Positions 35,609 to 44,891 of a stretch of 64,000 bases of DNA are shown piece after piece. The first letter of the stretch is position 1, and each line of letters opens with the position of its first letter. The notes beneath the pieces are model-generated. The model was not told where the DNA came from. It saw only the letters and a program-made list of their open reading frames with translations, and did no database searches. The translations under genes were made by a program, and so were the position numbers. The stretch comes from Candidatus Methanomethylicaceae archaeon (lineage in GTDB: Archaea > Thermoproteota > Methanomethylicia > Methanomethylicales > Methanomethylicaceae): positions 1 to 64,000 of the forward strand of contig JAOAJN010000006.1 in NCBI GenBank assembly GCA_026414165.1, given 5' to 3'.

Positions 35609-36541
35609 ATGAGTAAAAACCAGCAAAGCAATATTCATGATGTTATAATAGTCGGCTGCGGTCCTGCAGGAGTCGCTGCGGCTATCTACGCCAAAAGGAA
35701 GATGCTTGATGTTTTGGTCATAAGTAAGGACATCGGCGGGCAGGTAATTTTGACAGGATTTATTGAAAACTACCCAGGTTTCAATGAAGTGAGGGGGGAG
35801 GCATTGGTTGAGATCTTCGAGAGGCAGTTGAAGGGACTAGAGGTTGATGTGAAAATTGGAGAGGTTGAGAGGGTGGAAAAGGAGGGCGAGATCTTCAAAG
35901 TCATTAGTAGTGAAGGGAACTTTTTTGGGAAGGCGGTCATTGTGACGGGCGGAAGTACGTACAAGAAGCTAAAAGTTCCTGGTGAGGACAGGCTAATAGG
36001 CAGAGGTGTTAGCTTCTGCGCGACCTGTGATGCTCCCTTTTCGAGGAACAGGGAAGTCGCGGTTGTAGGAGGAGGGAATGCGGCTCTGCAGAGCGCCGAG
36101 CTTTTGTCCCGATATGCCAAAATGGTCTACGTCATCCATAGGAGAGACAAGTTTAGGGCGGATGAGGTGCTAGTTGAAAGGGTAAAAAAGCACTCGAATG
36201 TTCAGTTCATTATGAATGCCATGGTAACGGAGATTAAAGGGGATAAAAAGGTAGAAGGAATTACCGTGAAATATAAAGACGGAAATCTTGTAGACATGAA
36301 GGTGGACATGGTATTCATAGAGGTGGGCAGGGAGGTCAAGGTCGAATACATTAAACACTTGGTCAGGACGAATGAGTGGGGGCAAATAATTGTAGATAGA
36401 AGACAAAGGACTTCATGTGAAGGTGTGTTTGCTGCGGGCGACATCACAGACAGACCGTATCAACAAGCAATAATAGCGGCGGGCGACGGCGCAGTTGCTG
36501 CTCTTTCAGCGTACGATTTCCTAATGGAAAAGGAGTTATGA
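35609..36541 (+). CDS. trxB: Thioredoxin reductase
   Basis: This low-molecular-weight thioredoxin reductase (310 residues) has GCGPAGVAAAIYAKR, the redox pair CATC in GVSFCATCDAPF near residues 134-142, GGGNAALQSAELL near 152 and FAAGDITDRPYQQ near 277. The ATG at 35609 follows a strong GGAAGGAGG site. It sits among other thiol-redox genes, and its partner may be the glutaredoxin-like protein encoded at 29643-29930. It shares a 109-base divergent region with the disulfide oxidoreductase gene. Confidence 0.93.
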   Translation: MSKNQQSNIHDVIIVGCGPAGVAAAIYAKRKMLDVLVISKDIGGQVILTGFIENYPGFNEVRGEALVEIFERQLKGLEVDVKIGEVERVEKEGEIFKVISSEGNFFGKAVIVTGGSTYKKLKVPGEDRLIGRGVSFCATCDAPFSRNREVAVVGGGNAALQSAELLSRYAKMVYVIHRRDKFRADEVLVERVKKHSNVQFIMNAMVTEIKGDKKVEGITVKYKDGNLVDMKVDMVFIEVGREVKVEYIKHLVRTNEWGQIIVDRRQRTSCEGVFAAGDITDRPYQQAIIAAGDGAVAALSAYDFLMEKEL

Positions 36542-36620
36542 AAATAATTCGTTCTTGGGCTGCAAAGAAGGAACTGAAAAAGATGGAAACATAGCGTTAA
36601 GTGGAGGGCATAAAACATTT

Positions 36621-37157
36621 TTAGACGGCTTTCTTCGCCAAGTTTATTGCCAATTCGGCGGCTTCCTCTGGGTTCTCTATAAAATGCAGTTTAACTAGAT
36701 GTCGGTGGTCGATGTAACCATCTGGGAACATCAGCGGCAACTTGTCAGCCATCATCCCGCTGCCCTTTAAGACCACAATTGGCTTCTTCAGATTATAAGC
36801 AATAGAGACTTCGGTGAGCGTCCCGACACCTCCTGCAACGACTATAACCGCGTCGCTACTCCTGACCACAATAGAGCTTCTTGATGTAAAGGTCTGACCT
36901 GTCTTTATCTTTATGGTGTTATATGGATTGAACCAATGGTGTCCTGGTCCTATGTCCTCAAGTTCTATGGCTAGTATTCCGACAGTTAAACCGCCAGCTT
37001 TTCTTGCAGCCTCTGCCACCAAGGTCATCAGACCGCCGTTTCCACCCGTTATAAGTATGGCGCCCCGCGCGGCTAGTGCCATGCCCAACCTCTTTGCCTT
37101 CTCTTCCACATCGAGCGGTACAGGATCGTAAGTGGTGAGAACCCCAATTTGTACCAT
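36621..37157 (-). CDS. LOG-fold protein, TIGR00725 type (molybdenum cofactor carrier-like)
   Basis: This 178-residue Rossmann-like protein has the motifs ILITGGNGGLMTLVAEAARKAGG near residue 34 and VVAGGVGTLTEVSIAY near 105. These mark the LOG/lysine-decarboxylase-like superfamily, and the subgroup related to molybdenum cofactor carrier proteins is closest. Cytokinin-type phosphoribohydrolase activity is the alternative. The two moeA genes 10 kb away make a cofactor link plausible but unproven. Start ATG at 37157; promoter region upstream is AT-rich. Confidence 0.75.
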   Translation of the reverse strand: MVQIGVLTTYDPVPLDVEEKAKRLGMALAARGAILITGGNGGLMTLVAEAARKAGGLTVGILAIELEDIGPGHHWFNPYNTIKIKTGQTFTSRSSIVVRSSDAVIVVAGGVGTLTEVSIAYNLKKPIVVLKGSGMMADKLPLMFPDGYIDHRHLVKLHFIENPEEAAELAINLAKKAV

Positions 37158-37271
37158 AATAATTACTCAGGTCTGGAGTATTTTTAAGACTGCTGGCTTT
37201 TTACCGCAGTTATTGGTTTTTGATAGGTATTTCATTAATTTTTCAAGTGGTATAGAAAAATAGAATTTAGC

Positions 37272-38003
37272 TCAATCCACTGTTACTGGAATATTGCCCC
37301 TGAAGCATATAATGCGTTCATTTTCAAGCGAGACTTTGAAAGATGTTGTAGAAAGCCCAAGCCTTAGCCCCTCCTTGAGCGTCTGGTAGAAAAGAGGATC
37401 TGTTTCCATATTTGGGCGCAGATTGTTTGCATCAGGCCGCATTACTACGAAAATAAGCAGGGGGCAAGCTCCAGGGTATTCTAACATTCTCTTGATTTGT
37501 CGGCTCCCCCTTGACGTGGGCGCGTCAGGAAACAGTGCAGTGCCACCTCTGCAGAGCGTGCATCCCTTCACTTCGGCAATGAATCTTGTTCCATCTTTCT
37601 CTAAAAGGTAATCGATTCTCGAGTCCCCGCATTGTACTTCCTTGTCAATAATCTTATAGTTAAGAATGGAAAGTTCAACGACCCTCCTCAAGATAATATT
37701 TGGCATCCTTGAATCTGTGATCACCCAAAATCCTGGCGAGCGTATCGCCAAAATGTCATACTGGGTTTTCCTTCCAGGGCTTTGAATGTCCCTGAAGAGA
37801 ACGGGAACGCCTGGCAGGAGTAGTTCGCTGAGTCTGCCAGGATCATGGAGGTGGCACTGCAAAAGACTACCATTATACTTCAACAAGACCGTAAACCTAT
37901 TCACTCTAGTTACGAAAAGACCTCTTCGAATGTTTCCAGTTATCTCGAGTAGGGGCACATGGAATGACCGGTTTTCGCCCTCCATTATAATTGCCCCCAT
38001 CAA
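37272..38003 (-). CDS. sfsA: SfsA-family protein (sugar fermentation stimulation; nuclease fold)
   Basis: This 243-residue protein has an N-terminal OB-like part with GLFVTRVNRFTV and CHLHDPGRLSELLLPG, then the nuclease-like core RIDYLLEKDGTRFIAEVKGCTL, FPDAPTSRGSRQI. These residues (D, E-x-K, T-x-R-G) match the family. SfsA binds DNA, and nuclease activity is suggested. ATGs at 38003, 38000 and 37985 are possible starts. It is divergent from lhr with only 40 bases between. Confidence 0.88.
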   Translation of the reverse strand: MMGAIIMEGENRSFHVPLLEITGNIRRGLFVTRVNRFTVLLKYNGSLLQCHLHDPGRLSELLLPGVPVLFRDIQSPGRKTQYDILAIRSPGFWVITDSRMPNIILRRVVELSILNYKIIDKEVQCGDSRIDYLLEKDGTRFIAEVKGCTLCRGGTALFPDAPTSRGSRQIKRMLEYPGACPLLIFVVMRPDANNLRPNMETDPLFYQTLKEGLRLGLSTTSFKVSLENERIICFRGNIPVTVD

Positions 38004-38043
38004 TCAATATTAGGAAGTTCCCCTTTATCCTCTTTGACGGATT

Positions 38044-40911
38044 ATGGATGAAATTCTCTCATACTTCTCAAAGCCGATTCAGAGGTTGTTAGAGGAGAGA
38101 GGGTTTGGAAAGTTCACCGAGCCTCAGAGGAGGGCTATACCGACCATCCTTAAAGGAAGTAACGTTTTAATAATTGCGCCCACTGGAACGGGCAAGACCG
38201 AGGCGGCCTTCCTGCCAATCTTGGACAAGATAGTCAGGGAGGGAGGAAGAGGAGGCATAAGGGTACTTTACATAACACCATTGAGGGCGTTGAACAGAGA
38301 CCTTATGGAAAGGTTACAATGGTGGTGCAGCAGGCTGGACCTGAGGGTGGCTGTGAGGCACGGGGATACAGAGACTAAGGAGAGAGGTAAGCAGGCGATG
38401 GCGCCTCCAGATGTTTTGATAACTACTCCCGAGACACTTCAAGCAATTCTCCCCGGAAGGAGGCTTAGAAAACACCTCTCCAAGGTGAGGTGGGTGATAG
38501 TTGACGAGGTGCATGAGTTAACAAACGACAAGAGGGGTAGTCAGCTTTCGGTCGGGCTGGAGAGGTTGAGGAGGATAACTGAGGCAGAGCCTCAGATAAT
38601 CGGGCTCTCCGCAACAATAGGATCCCCCGAAGAGGTTGCCAAGTTCTTGGTCGGCGTAGGAAGGGACTGTGAAATTGTGAGGGTCTCGGTGGCAAAGGAC
38701 ATGGAGTTAGAGGTGGACATGCCAGAGGCGGACGAAGAAGACGTGAGGTTGGCGGAGAAGATAGCAACCTTCCCCGAGGTCGCAGCGAGGCTGAGGAGGA
38801 TAAGGGATCTGGTGGAGAGGTATAGGTCCACGCTGATCTTTACTAATACCAGGTCTGAGGCCGAGATCCTTGCCAGCAGGTTCAGGGTTTGGGATATGAA
38901 CATGCCAGTTAGCATACACCACGGTAGCCTGGCAAAATCCTCAAGGGTCGAGGCGGAGACAAGTCTCAAGAAGGGGGAGTTGAAGGGCGTGGTTTGTACT
39001 TCATCCTTGGAGCTAGGAATCGACATCGGAAGCGTCGATCTTGTGGTTCAGTACAATTCCCCGAGGCAGGTGACCAGACTCCTCCAAAGAGTGGGGAGGG
39101 CGGGACATTGGGTTGGTGGAACCTCGAAGGGGGCAATTATTACTATGGACTCGGATGACGCGCTTGAGTCCTTGGTAATAGTCAAGCGTAGCCTTAGAGA
39201 AGAGTTGGAAGAAGTGAAGATAATTCGAAAACCCCTAGATGTACTAGTCCACCAGATAGCAGGCTTGTTGCTGGAATACGGCAGACTCACCGTTGATGAG
39301 ATTATGGAGATCGTCAGAAGCGCTTACCCATTCCAAGACCTAACTGAGGAGGAGCTCAAAGAGGTGCTTAAATACATGAGTGAGAGGAGACCGAGGCTCG
39401 CTCTCTACGTGCCAGAGGAGGGCGTTGTGATCAAGACGAGACCTTACGAGAGCATCTTCAGGTACTATTTTGAAAACCTCTCAATGATACCTGAGGAGAA
39501 ACACTACCTAGTAATTGATGAGGAGAAGGATGAGCCCATAGGTACGCTGGACGAGGCTTTTGTGGCAGAATATGGTGAGCCAGGAGTGAAGTTTATAGTT
39601 AGGGGATCGCCATGGAAGATTGTCCAAATCTACAAAGATGTGGTTTATGTTAGGGCGGAGGAGGATCCAACAGGTGCTATACCTGATTGGGTGGGAGACG
39701 AGATACCCGTGCCCTTCGAAGTGGCACAGGAAGTAGGTAGGATAAAGGGGAGAGTATGCGAGCTTTTGAGAGTTGGCACACCATTTGAGGATTTGGTCCA
39801 AGAGCTCAGGAAGGAGTATCCCGTATCGAGAGAGTTGCTGACCAAGGCGCTGACAGAAGTAAAGGAGCAAGCTGAAGGTATATGGGAAGTTCCGACTGAC
39901 AGACTTATCACGGTGGAGGGGTGGGAAGGATACGTAATAGTGAGTTGTTCCCTAGGGCTCATGATAAACAAGACGCTCTCGAGAGTGCTGGCTTATTTGA
40001 TCACCATAAGGACTGGGAGCGGTGTTGGGGCTTCTCAGGATCCCTACAGGATCTACCTGAAGACTTCGGTTGATGTGGATATTGTGGCAGAGGTATTGAA
40101 AAGCCTCGATCCAAAAGATGTTGCCAGGCTGGCTGAAGTGTCCGTAGAGAAGACGGGACTTTTCAGGAGGCGGCTGCTCCATGTGGCAAAGAGGTTCGGC
40201 GTTGTAGAGAAGGGGGCCGATCTTAGCGAGATGGGTATGCAGCAACTGGTGGAAAGTATGAAGGGAACTGTGATATGGAGAGAGGCGATGAAGGAGGTCT
40301 TATTCAAGGATCTGGATGTTGAAGGGCTAGAAAGGTTTGCAAGGGGTCTGAAGGATGGGATCTTCAAGGTCGTCGTTATGGAGAGAGACCTGCCTTTATC
40401 ACCAATATCGAGAGTCGGCATAAGGAAGTTGAGCTGGAAGACAGACCTAGTTCCAGCGGACCGGTTGAGGAGGATCTTAATAGAGGCTGGAAAGGCCAGA
40501 CTTCTGAACGAGGCAAGGGTCGCAGTTTGCTCAGAGTGCTTCAGGTACGTGGAGAATGTGAAGATCAAGAGGTTTTTGGGGGATTTTGTCTGTCCAGAGT
40601 GTGGGTCCAAGAAGATAGGTTTAGTGGATGGAGATCTCCTAGAAGTAGCACAGATGGTGTCAGAGAGGGCGGAGAGAGGCAAAGTCTCTGACAAATTCAA
40701 AGAGATTTATAAGACAGTACTGGAGAGTGGAGAGCTTATAGGGATCTATGGGCTGCCAGCGGCCCTTGTGTTGGCAGCCAAAGGACTCTCTAAGACTGCA
40801 ATTGTGACGCTAGCATCCTCAAAGACACCAGACATCGATTTCCTCGTAGATATGATCCTGAGGGAGGAGAGGGAAGTACTAAGAAAGAGATACAGAAGAA
40901 CGCACCCATAA
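38044..40911 (+). CDS. lhr: Lhr-type superfamily 2 helicase
   Basis: This large archaeal DNA/RNA helicase has 955 residues. Motifs are the Q-motif region FTEPQRRAIPTI, Walker A APTGTGKTEAAF near residue 42, VDEVHEL near 155, GLSATIGSPEEV near 187, GVVCTSSLELGIDIGSVD near 318 and LQRVGRAGHWVGG (VI) near 346. The Lhr-core winged-helix and beta-bundle domains follow. Near residues 830-855 there is a four-cysteine zinc ribbon (CSECFRYVE...CPECG) not present in every Lhr. The family is linked to replication-coupled repair and RNA metabolism. Strong purine-rich coding. Confidence 0.93.
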   Translation: MDEILSYFSKPIQRLLEERGFGKFTEPQRRAIPTILKGSNVLIIAPTGTGKTEAAFLPILDKIVREGGRGGIRVLYITPLRALNRDLMERLQWWCSRLDLRVAVRHGDTETKERGKQAMAPPDVLITTPETLQAILPGRRLRKHLSKVRWVIVDEVHELTNDKRGSQLSVGLERLRRITEAEPQIIGLSATIGSPEEVAKFLVGVGRDCEIVRVSVAKDMELEVDMPEADEEDVRLAEKIATFPEVAARLRRIRDLVERYRSTLIFTNTRSEAEILASRFRVWDMNMPVSIHHGSLAKSSRVEAETSLKKGELKGVVCTSSLELGIDIGSVDLVVQYNSPRQVTRLLQRVGRAGHWVGGTSKGAIITMDSDDALESLVIVKRSLREELEEVKIIRKPLDVLVHQIAGLLLEYGRLTVDEIMEIVRSAYPFQDLTEEELKEVLKYMSERRPRLALYVPEEGVVIKTRPYESIFRYYFENLSMIPEEKHYLVIDEEKDEPIGTLDEAFVAEYGEPGVKFIVRGSPWKIVQIYKDVVYVRAEEDPTGAIPDWVGDEIPVPFEVAQEVGRIKGRVCELLRVGTPFEDLVQELRKEYPVSRELLTKALTEVKEQAEGIWEVPTDRLITVEGWEGYVIVSCSLGLMINKTLSRVLAYLITIRTGSGVGASQDPYRIYLKTSVDVDIVAEVLKSLDPKDVARLAEVSVEKTGLFRRRLLHVAKRFGVVEKGADLSEMGMQQLVESMKGTVIWREAMKEVLFKDLDVEGLERFARGLKDGIFKVVVMERDLPLSPISRVGIRKLSWKTDLVPADRLRRILIEAGKARLLNEARVAVCSECFRYVENVKIKRFLGDFVCPECGSKKIGLVDGDLLEVAQMVSERAERGKVSDKFKEIYKTVLESGELIGIYGLPAALVLAAKGLSKTAIVTLASSKTPDIDFLVDMILREEREVLRKRYRRTHP

Positions 40912-41063
40912 AGCCCAAAGCATATGCAGGTTTAGAGTTGTTAAGCCGATGGAACCAAATTAGGGTTAAATCTAAACATAATTCATTCCCAGTCATTTTG
41001 AATGAGACGAGGGTGAAAAGAATTTATTTTAAATAATTTTTTGGGAACTTATTATTCGGGTGA

Positions 41064-41711
41064 ATGGTTTTGGTAACCATCAGGTGGCTTGGGCACGCAG
41101 CCTTTCAGATCAAAGGTAAGGATAAAATAATTTACATAGACCTTGGAAAGGATGCGAAACCTTATGATAAGGCAGACCTATTACTCGCCACTCATTCCCA
41201 TTGGGACCACTTTGATCCTAAGGTCATAGAGAGCGTCATGAAAGAGGGCACCATCATAATCGCCCCAAAAGATTGTGCCCAGAAGATGAAGGCAAAAGTA
41301 AAGACTGTTGAGCCCGGAGATAGTCTGAAGATCGACAATATTGAAGTCAGTACAGTACATGCCTACAACGTAAAGAGGTACAGGTCTCCGGGCGTTCCCT
41401 TCCATCCTAAAGGATTTGGTGTGGGCTATATCTTGACCATAGAGGGCAAGAAAATATACCATGCAGGCGACACGGACTTCATACCTGAGATGATGGGGTT
41501 TAAAGGTGTTGATGTGGCCATTTTGCCGACCGGGAACACCTACACAATGGATAATTCAGAAGCTGCCGAGGCTGCTGTGACAATAAGCCCCAAGATAGCG
41601 ATCCCCATGCACCGCTGGACAACAGATCCAGAGGAGTTCCGCAAAAAAGTTGAGGCAGCATCTAAAGTAACAGTCAAGGTGTTAAAGGAAGGTGAAGAGA
41701 TAGAGCTGTAA
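41064..41711 (+). CDS. Metallo-beta-lactamase-fold metal-dependent hydrolase
   Basis: This 215-residue protein of the UPF0173-like group has WLGHAAFQI at the N-terminus, THSHWDHFD (HxHxDH) near residue 47, IYHAGDTDFIPEM near 131 and a late IPMHRW histidine. The metal ligands are intact but the substrate is not known. GGGTGA precedes the ATG, and TTTTAAATAA at 41026-41035 is a likely TATA box. It is convergent with the SMC-complex operon. Confidence 0.88.
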   Translation: MVLVTIRWLGHAAFQIKGKDKIIYIDLGKDAKPYDKADLLLATHSHWDHFDPKVIESVMKEGTIIIAPKDCAQKMKAKVKTVEPGDSLKIDNIEVSTVHAYNVKRYRSPGVPFHPKGFGVGYILTIEGKKIYHAGDTDFIPEMMGFKGVDVAILPTGNTYTMDNSEAAEAAVTISPKIAIPMHRWTTDPEEFRKKVEAASKVTVKVLKEGEEIEL

Positions 41712-41754
41712 GTCCGCGGAGTATTCGATCAAGCGCCGCTCAAATACGCAAGTG

Positions 41755-42324
41755 CTAAAGCTGTTGAGTCTGAGAAGATCCCGCAATAATGCTGACTAAG
41801 GTTTTAAGGTCTATCTCGGCGCGAGTCCTCCATCCAATGTAGAGGTTGCCCTCCTCATCCTCGTCCAAATACCCCTTCCTTATAAACCTGTTGAGGTCTT
41901 GGTCGACCTTCCAGTCTGGGAATTTCTCCCTCAGAAGGCCCTCAACCTCATTCCTTGTAGCCCTGCCCTGCTTTGAAGTTATATAAGCCAATGCTGCCGC
42001 CAATACGGCAAGTGTGTCTATCCTCCAGCCTGAAAGCGAGACCTCGCCGATCTGAAGTGGGGACCTGCAGATAACATAGAAGCGAGCCTGCTCAAGATCC
42101 TCCTCTGTGGGAGTTTGGTGGTCTATACCGTCCTCATATACGATCTTTATCTCCAGCCCTAGCTCATCTAAACGCCTCTCCAGAAGCTTTATTATCTTCA
42201 TGTAATCCTTGCCCAATACCTTCCTCAGCTCCCACCCCTTAGCACCTGGTAGGCGGTGATGTTGAAAGAGAAGGAGCTGGGCAGCCTTCTTGAGCTTTCT
42301 TGATATGGTGACGTCCTCACTCAT
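41755..42324 (-). CDS. KITE-type protein resembling the MAGE/Nse3 domain
   Basis: This 189-residue protein appears to be two winged helices. Its segments align in order with the MAGE homology domain of Nse3: LDELGLEIKIVYED (MAGE: FGIELMEVD), RFYVICRSPL, DTLAVLAAALAYITSKQGRATRNEV (MAGE: GLLIIVLAIIAREG), RFIRKGYLDEDEEGNLY (MAGE: FVQENYLEYR) and GWRTRAEIDLKTL at residues 164-176 (MAGE: LWGPRALVET). KITE proteins clamp kleisins in SMC complexes. It overlaps the preceding gene by 8 bases and is the last gene of the operon. The MAGE link is by eye and needs profile comparison. Confidence 0.7.
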   Translation of the reverse strand: MSEDVTISRKLKKAAQLLLFQHHRLPGAKGWELRKVLGKDYMKIIKLLERRLDELGLEIKIVYEDGIDHQTPTEEDLEQARFYVICRSPLQIGEVSLSGWRIDTLAVLAAALAYITSKQGRATRNEVEGLLREKFPDWKVDQDLNRFIRKGYLDEDEEGNLYIGWRTRAEIDLKTLVSIIAGSSQTQQL

Positions 42325-43177
42325 TTCTTATCCCTTCAGTTTTTATGCTATTTTTCATCGTCATCCATTTCTCATAGGTTATGGAGATGGGCACGGATTT
42401 GCCTCCCTTCCTTTGCGTCTGCTTTCCCGCGGTCTCGATCATAATACTCTCCTCCACAGGGTTGATGATGAGGTTGGCATAGCCGTTCGATATGATGAAG
42501 CTTAGTGCGTATGCCCTCAACAGCGTCTCCTCATAGGTATCCCTGATCACGAACTTCCAGTAATCAATGGGTCCTCCCTTTGACTCGTAATCTTTAGTCA
42601 ATTCTTCTTGAAGTCTCCTAACCTCTTCATTGAAAGCGCGCTCAGAAAGGAATTTCAATCTGATGAGTTCCGAGACCGCCAAGGTCTTTTCCTCTGGGAA
42701 CTGGGCTGCCTCGATTTCCTTCATTCTCTGGGAAAGCGGGAGGAGCACCCTCCAGTAATCCAAAGCCTCTAAGAGTCTCTTTGGGGTCAGTTGCTCGGCG
42801 GCAATCAAAGGTCTCCAAGCGGCAAGAAGGGCGGATGCAAGCTCTTCCTTACCTAGGAGCTTTATCTTGACTTCTACGAGGAACGGATCAATAAAGAGTC
42901 CTGAGGCACGCCTCTTCACCCAGTCACTCTGAAGTTTTACCATTAAAGAGAGCTCCTTTAGAGCCTCGGCGTCCATGAGTAGCTCATCGAGAAGCTTCCA
43001 CTGAGGCAAGAGCCTCTTGAGTACCTGTAACTTTTGGGGAACGTCCACAAGGAATGGATCCTCCCCTTTGGCCCTTATGCTCTGACACAAGTTTATTATG
43101 CGGGCGAGTTCCTCGTAGTACTCTTCTTTACGCGCTCGCTGTGGCAGCTTTGGCCACCTCCGATCTTCCGTGCACAT
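42317..43177 (-). CDS. Candidate kleisin subunit of the SMC-like complex
   Basis: This 286-residue mostly helical protein lies between the SMC-like ATPase and KITE genes, the place of scpA in smc-scpA-scpB. Residues about 45-90 (GEDPFLVDVPQKLQVL, then LMDAEALKELSLMVKLQSDWV) recall the archaeal ScpA N-terminus (NPWDIDIV..., then LLRMKSD), and FPEEKTLAVSELIRLKFLSERAF recalls the kleisin C-terminal winged helix. A second DPFLVEV copy lies near residue 100. The ATG at 43177 lies inside the ATPase gene; GGAGGTGG follows it at about 43165, so a later start is possible. A second KITE protein is the alternative. Confidence 0.5.
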   Translation of the reverse strand: MCTEDRRWPKLPQRARKEEYYEELARIINLCQSIRAKGEDPFLVDVPQKLQVLKRLLPQWKLLDELLMDAEALKELSLMVKLQSDWVKRRASGLFIDPFLVEVKIKLLGKEELASALLAAWRPLIAAEQLTPKRLLEALDYWRVLLPLSQRMKEIEAAQFPEEKTLAVSELIRLKFLSERAFNEEVRRLQEELTKDYESKGGPIDYWKFVIRDTYEETLLRAYALSFIISNGYANLIINPVEESIMIETAGKQTQRKGGKSVPISITYEKWMTMKNSIKTEGIRNE

Positions 43178-44891
43178 TTTGGACAAATATTATGTTCGCG
43201 AACTCGCCGACCGCGCTGAGCTGACTCGGGGTGATCACTATAAACTGCACATCTGAACTGTCATTCATGAAGGAGAAGAGCATCCTCATCATCGACTCCC
43301 TGTTGTGCGGATCCATATGCACATCGAACTCGTCGACGGCCCTCACCGGTGATTTCAGGTGATCCTGCAATGCCAGAAGGAAGGCCATGGTTGCCACAGC
43401 CCTCTCCCCTCCGCTCTGAGAATAAGCATCCAATAGTACAGGCGATGTGCCCCGAAATCCAACCGTGATCTCCACCCCGGCCCTGTCTGGGTCGTCCATA
43501 TTCAGTAGACGTATGGCGCCAGTTCCGCCGACCCTTCCCAAGACAGAACGGTATGTCGGGTTGATATCGTCTATGAGCTTTTCCATTACTCCTCTCCAGA
43601 CCCTCTTCCTCTCCTCCAACTCTTCGATGGTTTTCCGCCTATTCTCACCTACGACCTGAGCCTTCTGCTTCAACTCGTTGTAGGTTTTCAAGTAGGTTTG
43701 GTACATGGAGGGGGCATCCTCGGGGACGTCGCCAAGGGATAGCAGATGAGCATTCACAAACTTTATCTCGTCGGAGATCTCCAAGATTGTCCTACTGGTC
43801 TCGATCCTTTCACCTGCCTTATCCTTGAACTTCTCGGACTCTGTCAGAGATGCCTTGGCCTCCTGCAAAGAATTTTGCAATTCCTTTAGCTCCCTCTCGA
43901 GTTCGCCCTTGCGGTAGCGCATCACCGCCTCATCCACCCTCAGCTCTACATACCTCTTGACAACCTCGTCAAGTCGCTCGTCTACTAGTCCCAGCTCCTT
44001 CAGTTCCGCTTCTCCTTTCTTGACATCCAGAAGTATGTTCCTGAACTTTTCCTTCAATAACAGATAATCTCCCCAGAGGTCTTTCGCCTCCTCGCTCTTT
44101 GTGCGGATCCCCTTCTCTATCGCCTCGAGCTGGGACGACTTGAGGCGGATCTTCTCCTCGATCTGTGATACCGCACGCTCATTCTTCAATATCTGGGCCC
44201 ATATCAATTCCCTCTCAAGGTAGGCCTTCCTCTCTAGTAGGGACTTCTTCTCGTTATACTTGTCGTTTAGCTCCTTCCAGTATGCCAAGGTTTGCTCGGC
44301 ACTGGTAAGAAGCTGTGATGTAGCCTCCTCCTCACCCAGTATCCTGTTGAGCCTCTCCTCAGACTCGTAAATGGCGCGCCTATACTGGGAGAAGCCAACC
44401 GCCTCCTCCACCATCTTGAGTTTCTCTTCAGGTGAGGTAATAGCGAACTCTTCTATCATATTTTGGTGCATTATTATGAGCATGTTATCGGGGTTCATCC
44501 CAACACTCTTAAAGAGTCTATTCACATCAAATTTGCTAGCTTGCCTGCCATTTATCTCAAACCAGTAGGCACCATCCCTCTTCAGATACCTCGAGACCGA
44601 GATAATGTCGTTGTTTATGTAGGGGACGGGGCGCTTTCCATTTTCTGCTCTGTTATCCAGCAACAGAGTGACCCTGGCAGTTTCCTTGCCCCTTCGGATG
44701 AGGTCTGCCAACTTCCTAGAACGCTCGGTGTAGCTTTGTCCTGTTGCCACGGATATCGCGATTAGTATTGATGACTTTCCAGCACCGTTGGGACCGCAAA
44801 TCAGATTGAGTCCGCGTCTGAGGGGCACCCTAGCGTACTCATAAGACATGAAGTTCTCCAGTACCACCTCGAGTATTGTGAGAGAGCTCAT
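43128..44891 (-). CDS. Short SMC-like ATPase related to Smc5/Smc6
   Basis: This 587-residue protein has Walker A GPNGAGKSS (33-41), a Q-loop in IIMHQNMIEEFA (139-150), antiparallel coiled coils (about 165-440), the signature QSGGERAVATMAFLLALQ (about 492-509) and Walker B VRAVDEFDVHMDPHNRE (516-532). The head follows eukaryotic Smc5 closely: WFEINGRQAS, SPEEKLKMVEEAVG, VEITVGFRGTSPV before the signature. DEFDVHMD is Smc6-like and MDPHNRE Smc5-like. Arms are about 130 residues each and no globular hinge is seen, against more than 1000 residues for true SMC proteins. First gene of the operon. Confidence 0.85.
   Translation of the reverse strand: MSSLTILEVVLENFMSYEYARVPLRRGLNLICGPNGAGKSSILIAISVATGQSYTERSRKLADLIRRGKETARVTLLLDNRAENGKRPVPYINNDIISVSRYLKRDGAYWFEINGRQASKFDVNRLFKSVGMNPDNMLIIMHQNMIEEFAITSPEEKLKMVEEAVGFSQYRRAIYESEERLNRILGEEEATSQLLTSAEQTLAYWKELNDKYNEKKSLLERKAYLERELIWAQILKNERAVSQIEEKIRLKSSQLEAIEKGIRTKSEEAKDLWGDYLLLKEKFRNILLDVKKGEAELKELGLVDERLDEVVKRYVELRVDEAVMRYRKGELERELKELQNSLQEAKASLTESEKFKDKAGERIETSRTILEISDEIKFVNAHLLSLGDVPEDAPSMYQTYLKTYNELKQKAQVVGENRRKTIEELEERKRVWRGVMEKLIDDINPTYRSVLGRVGGTGAIRLLNMDDPDRAGVEITVGFRGTSPVLLDAYSQSGGERAVATMAFLLALQDHLKSPVRAVDEFDVHMDPHNRESMMRMLFSFMNDSSDVQFIVITPSQLSAVGEFANIIFVQNVHGRSEVAKAATASA

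Noticed and set aside
36538..36594. 18-codon frame overlapping the trxB stop
   Set aside because: Too short, no recognisable domain and no ribosome site of its own.
43128..44891. Rad50/SbcC nuclease partner
   Set aside because: There is no Mre11 gene beside it, no CxxC zinc hook at the coil tip, and the signature and Walker B regions match Smc5/Smc6 wording better.
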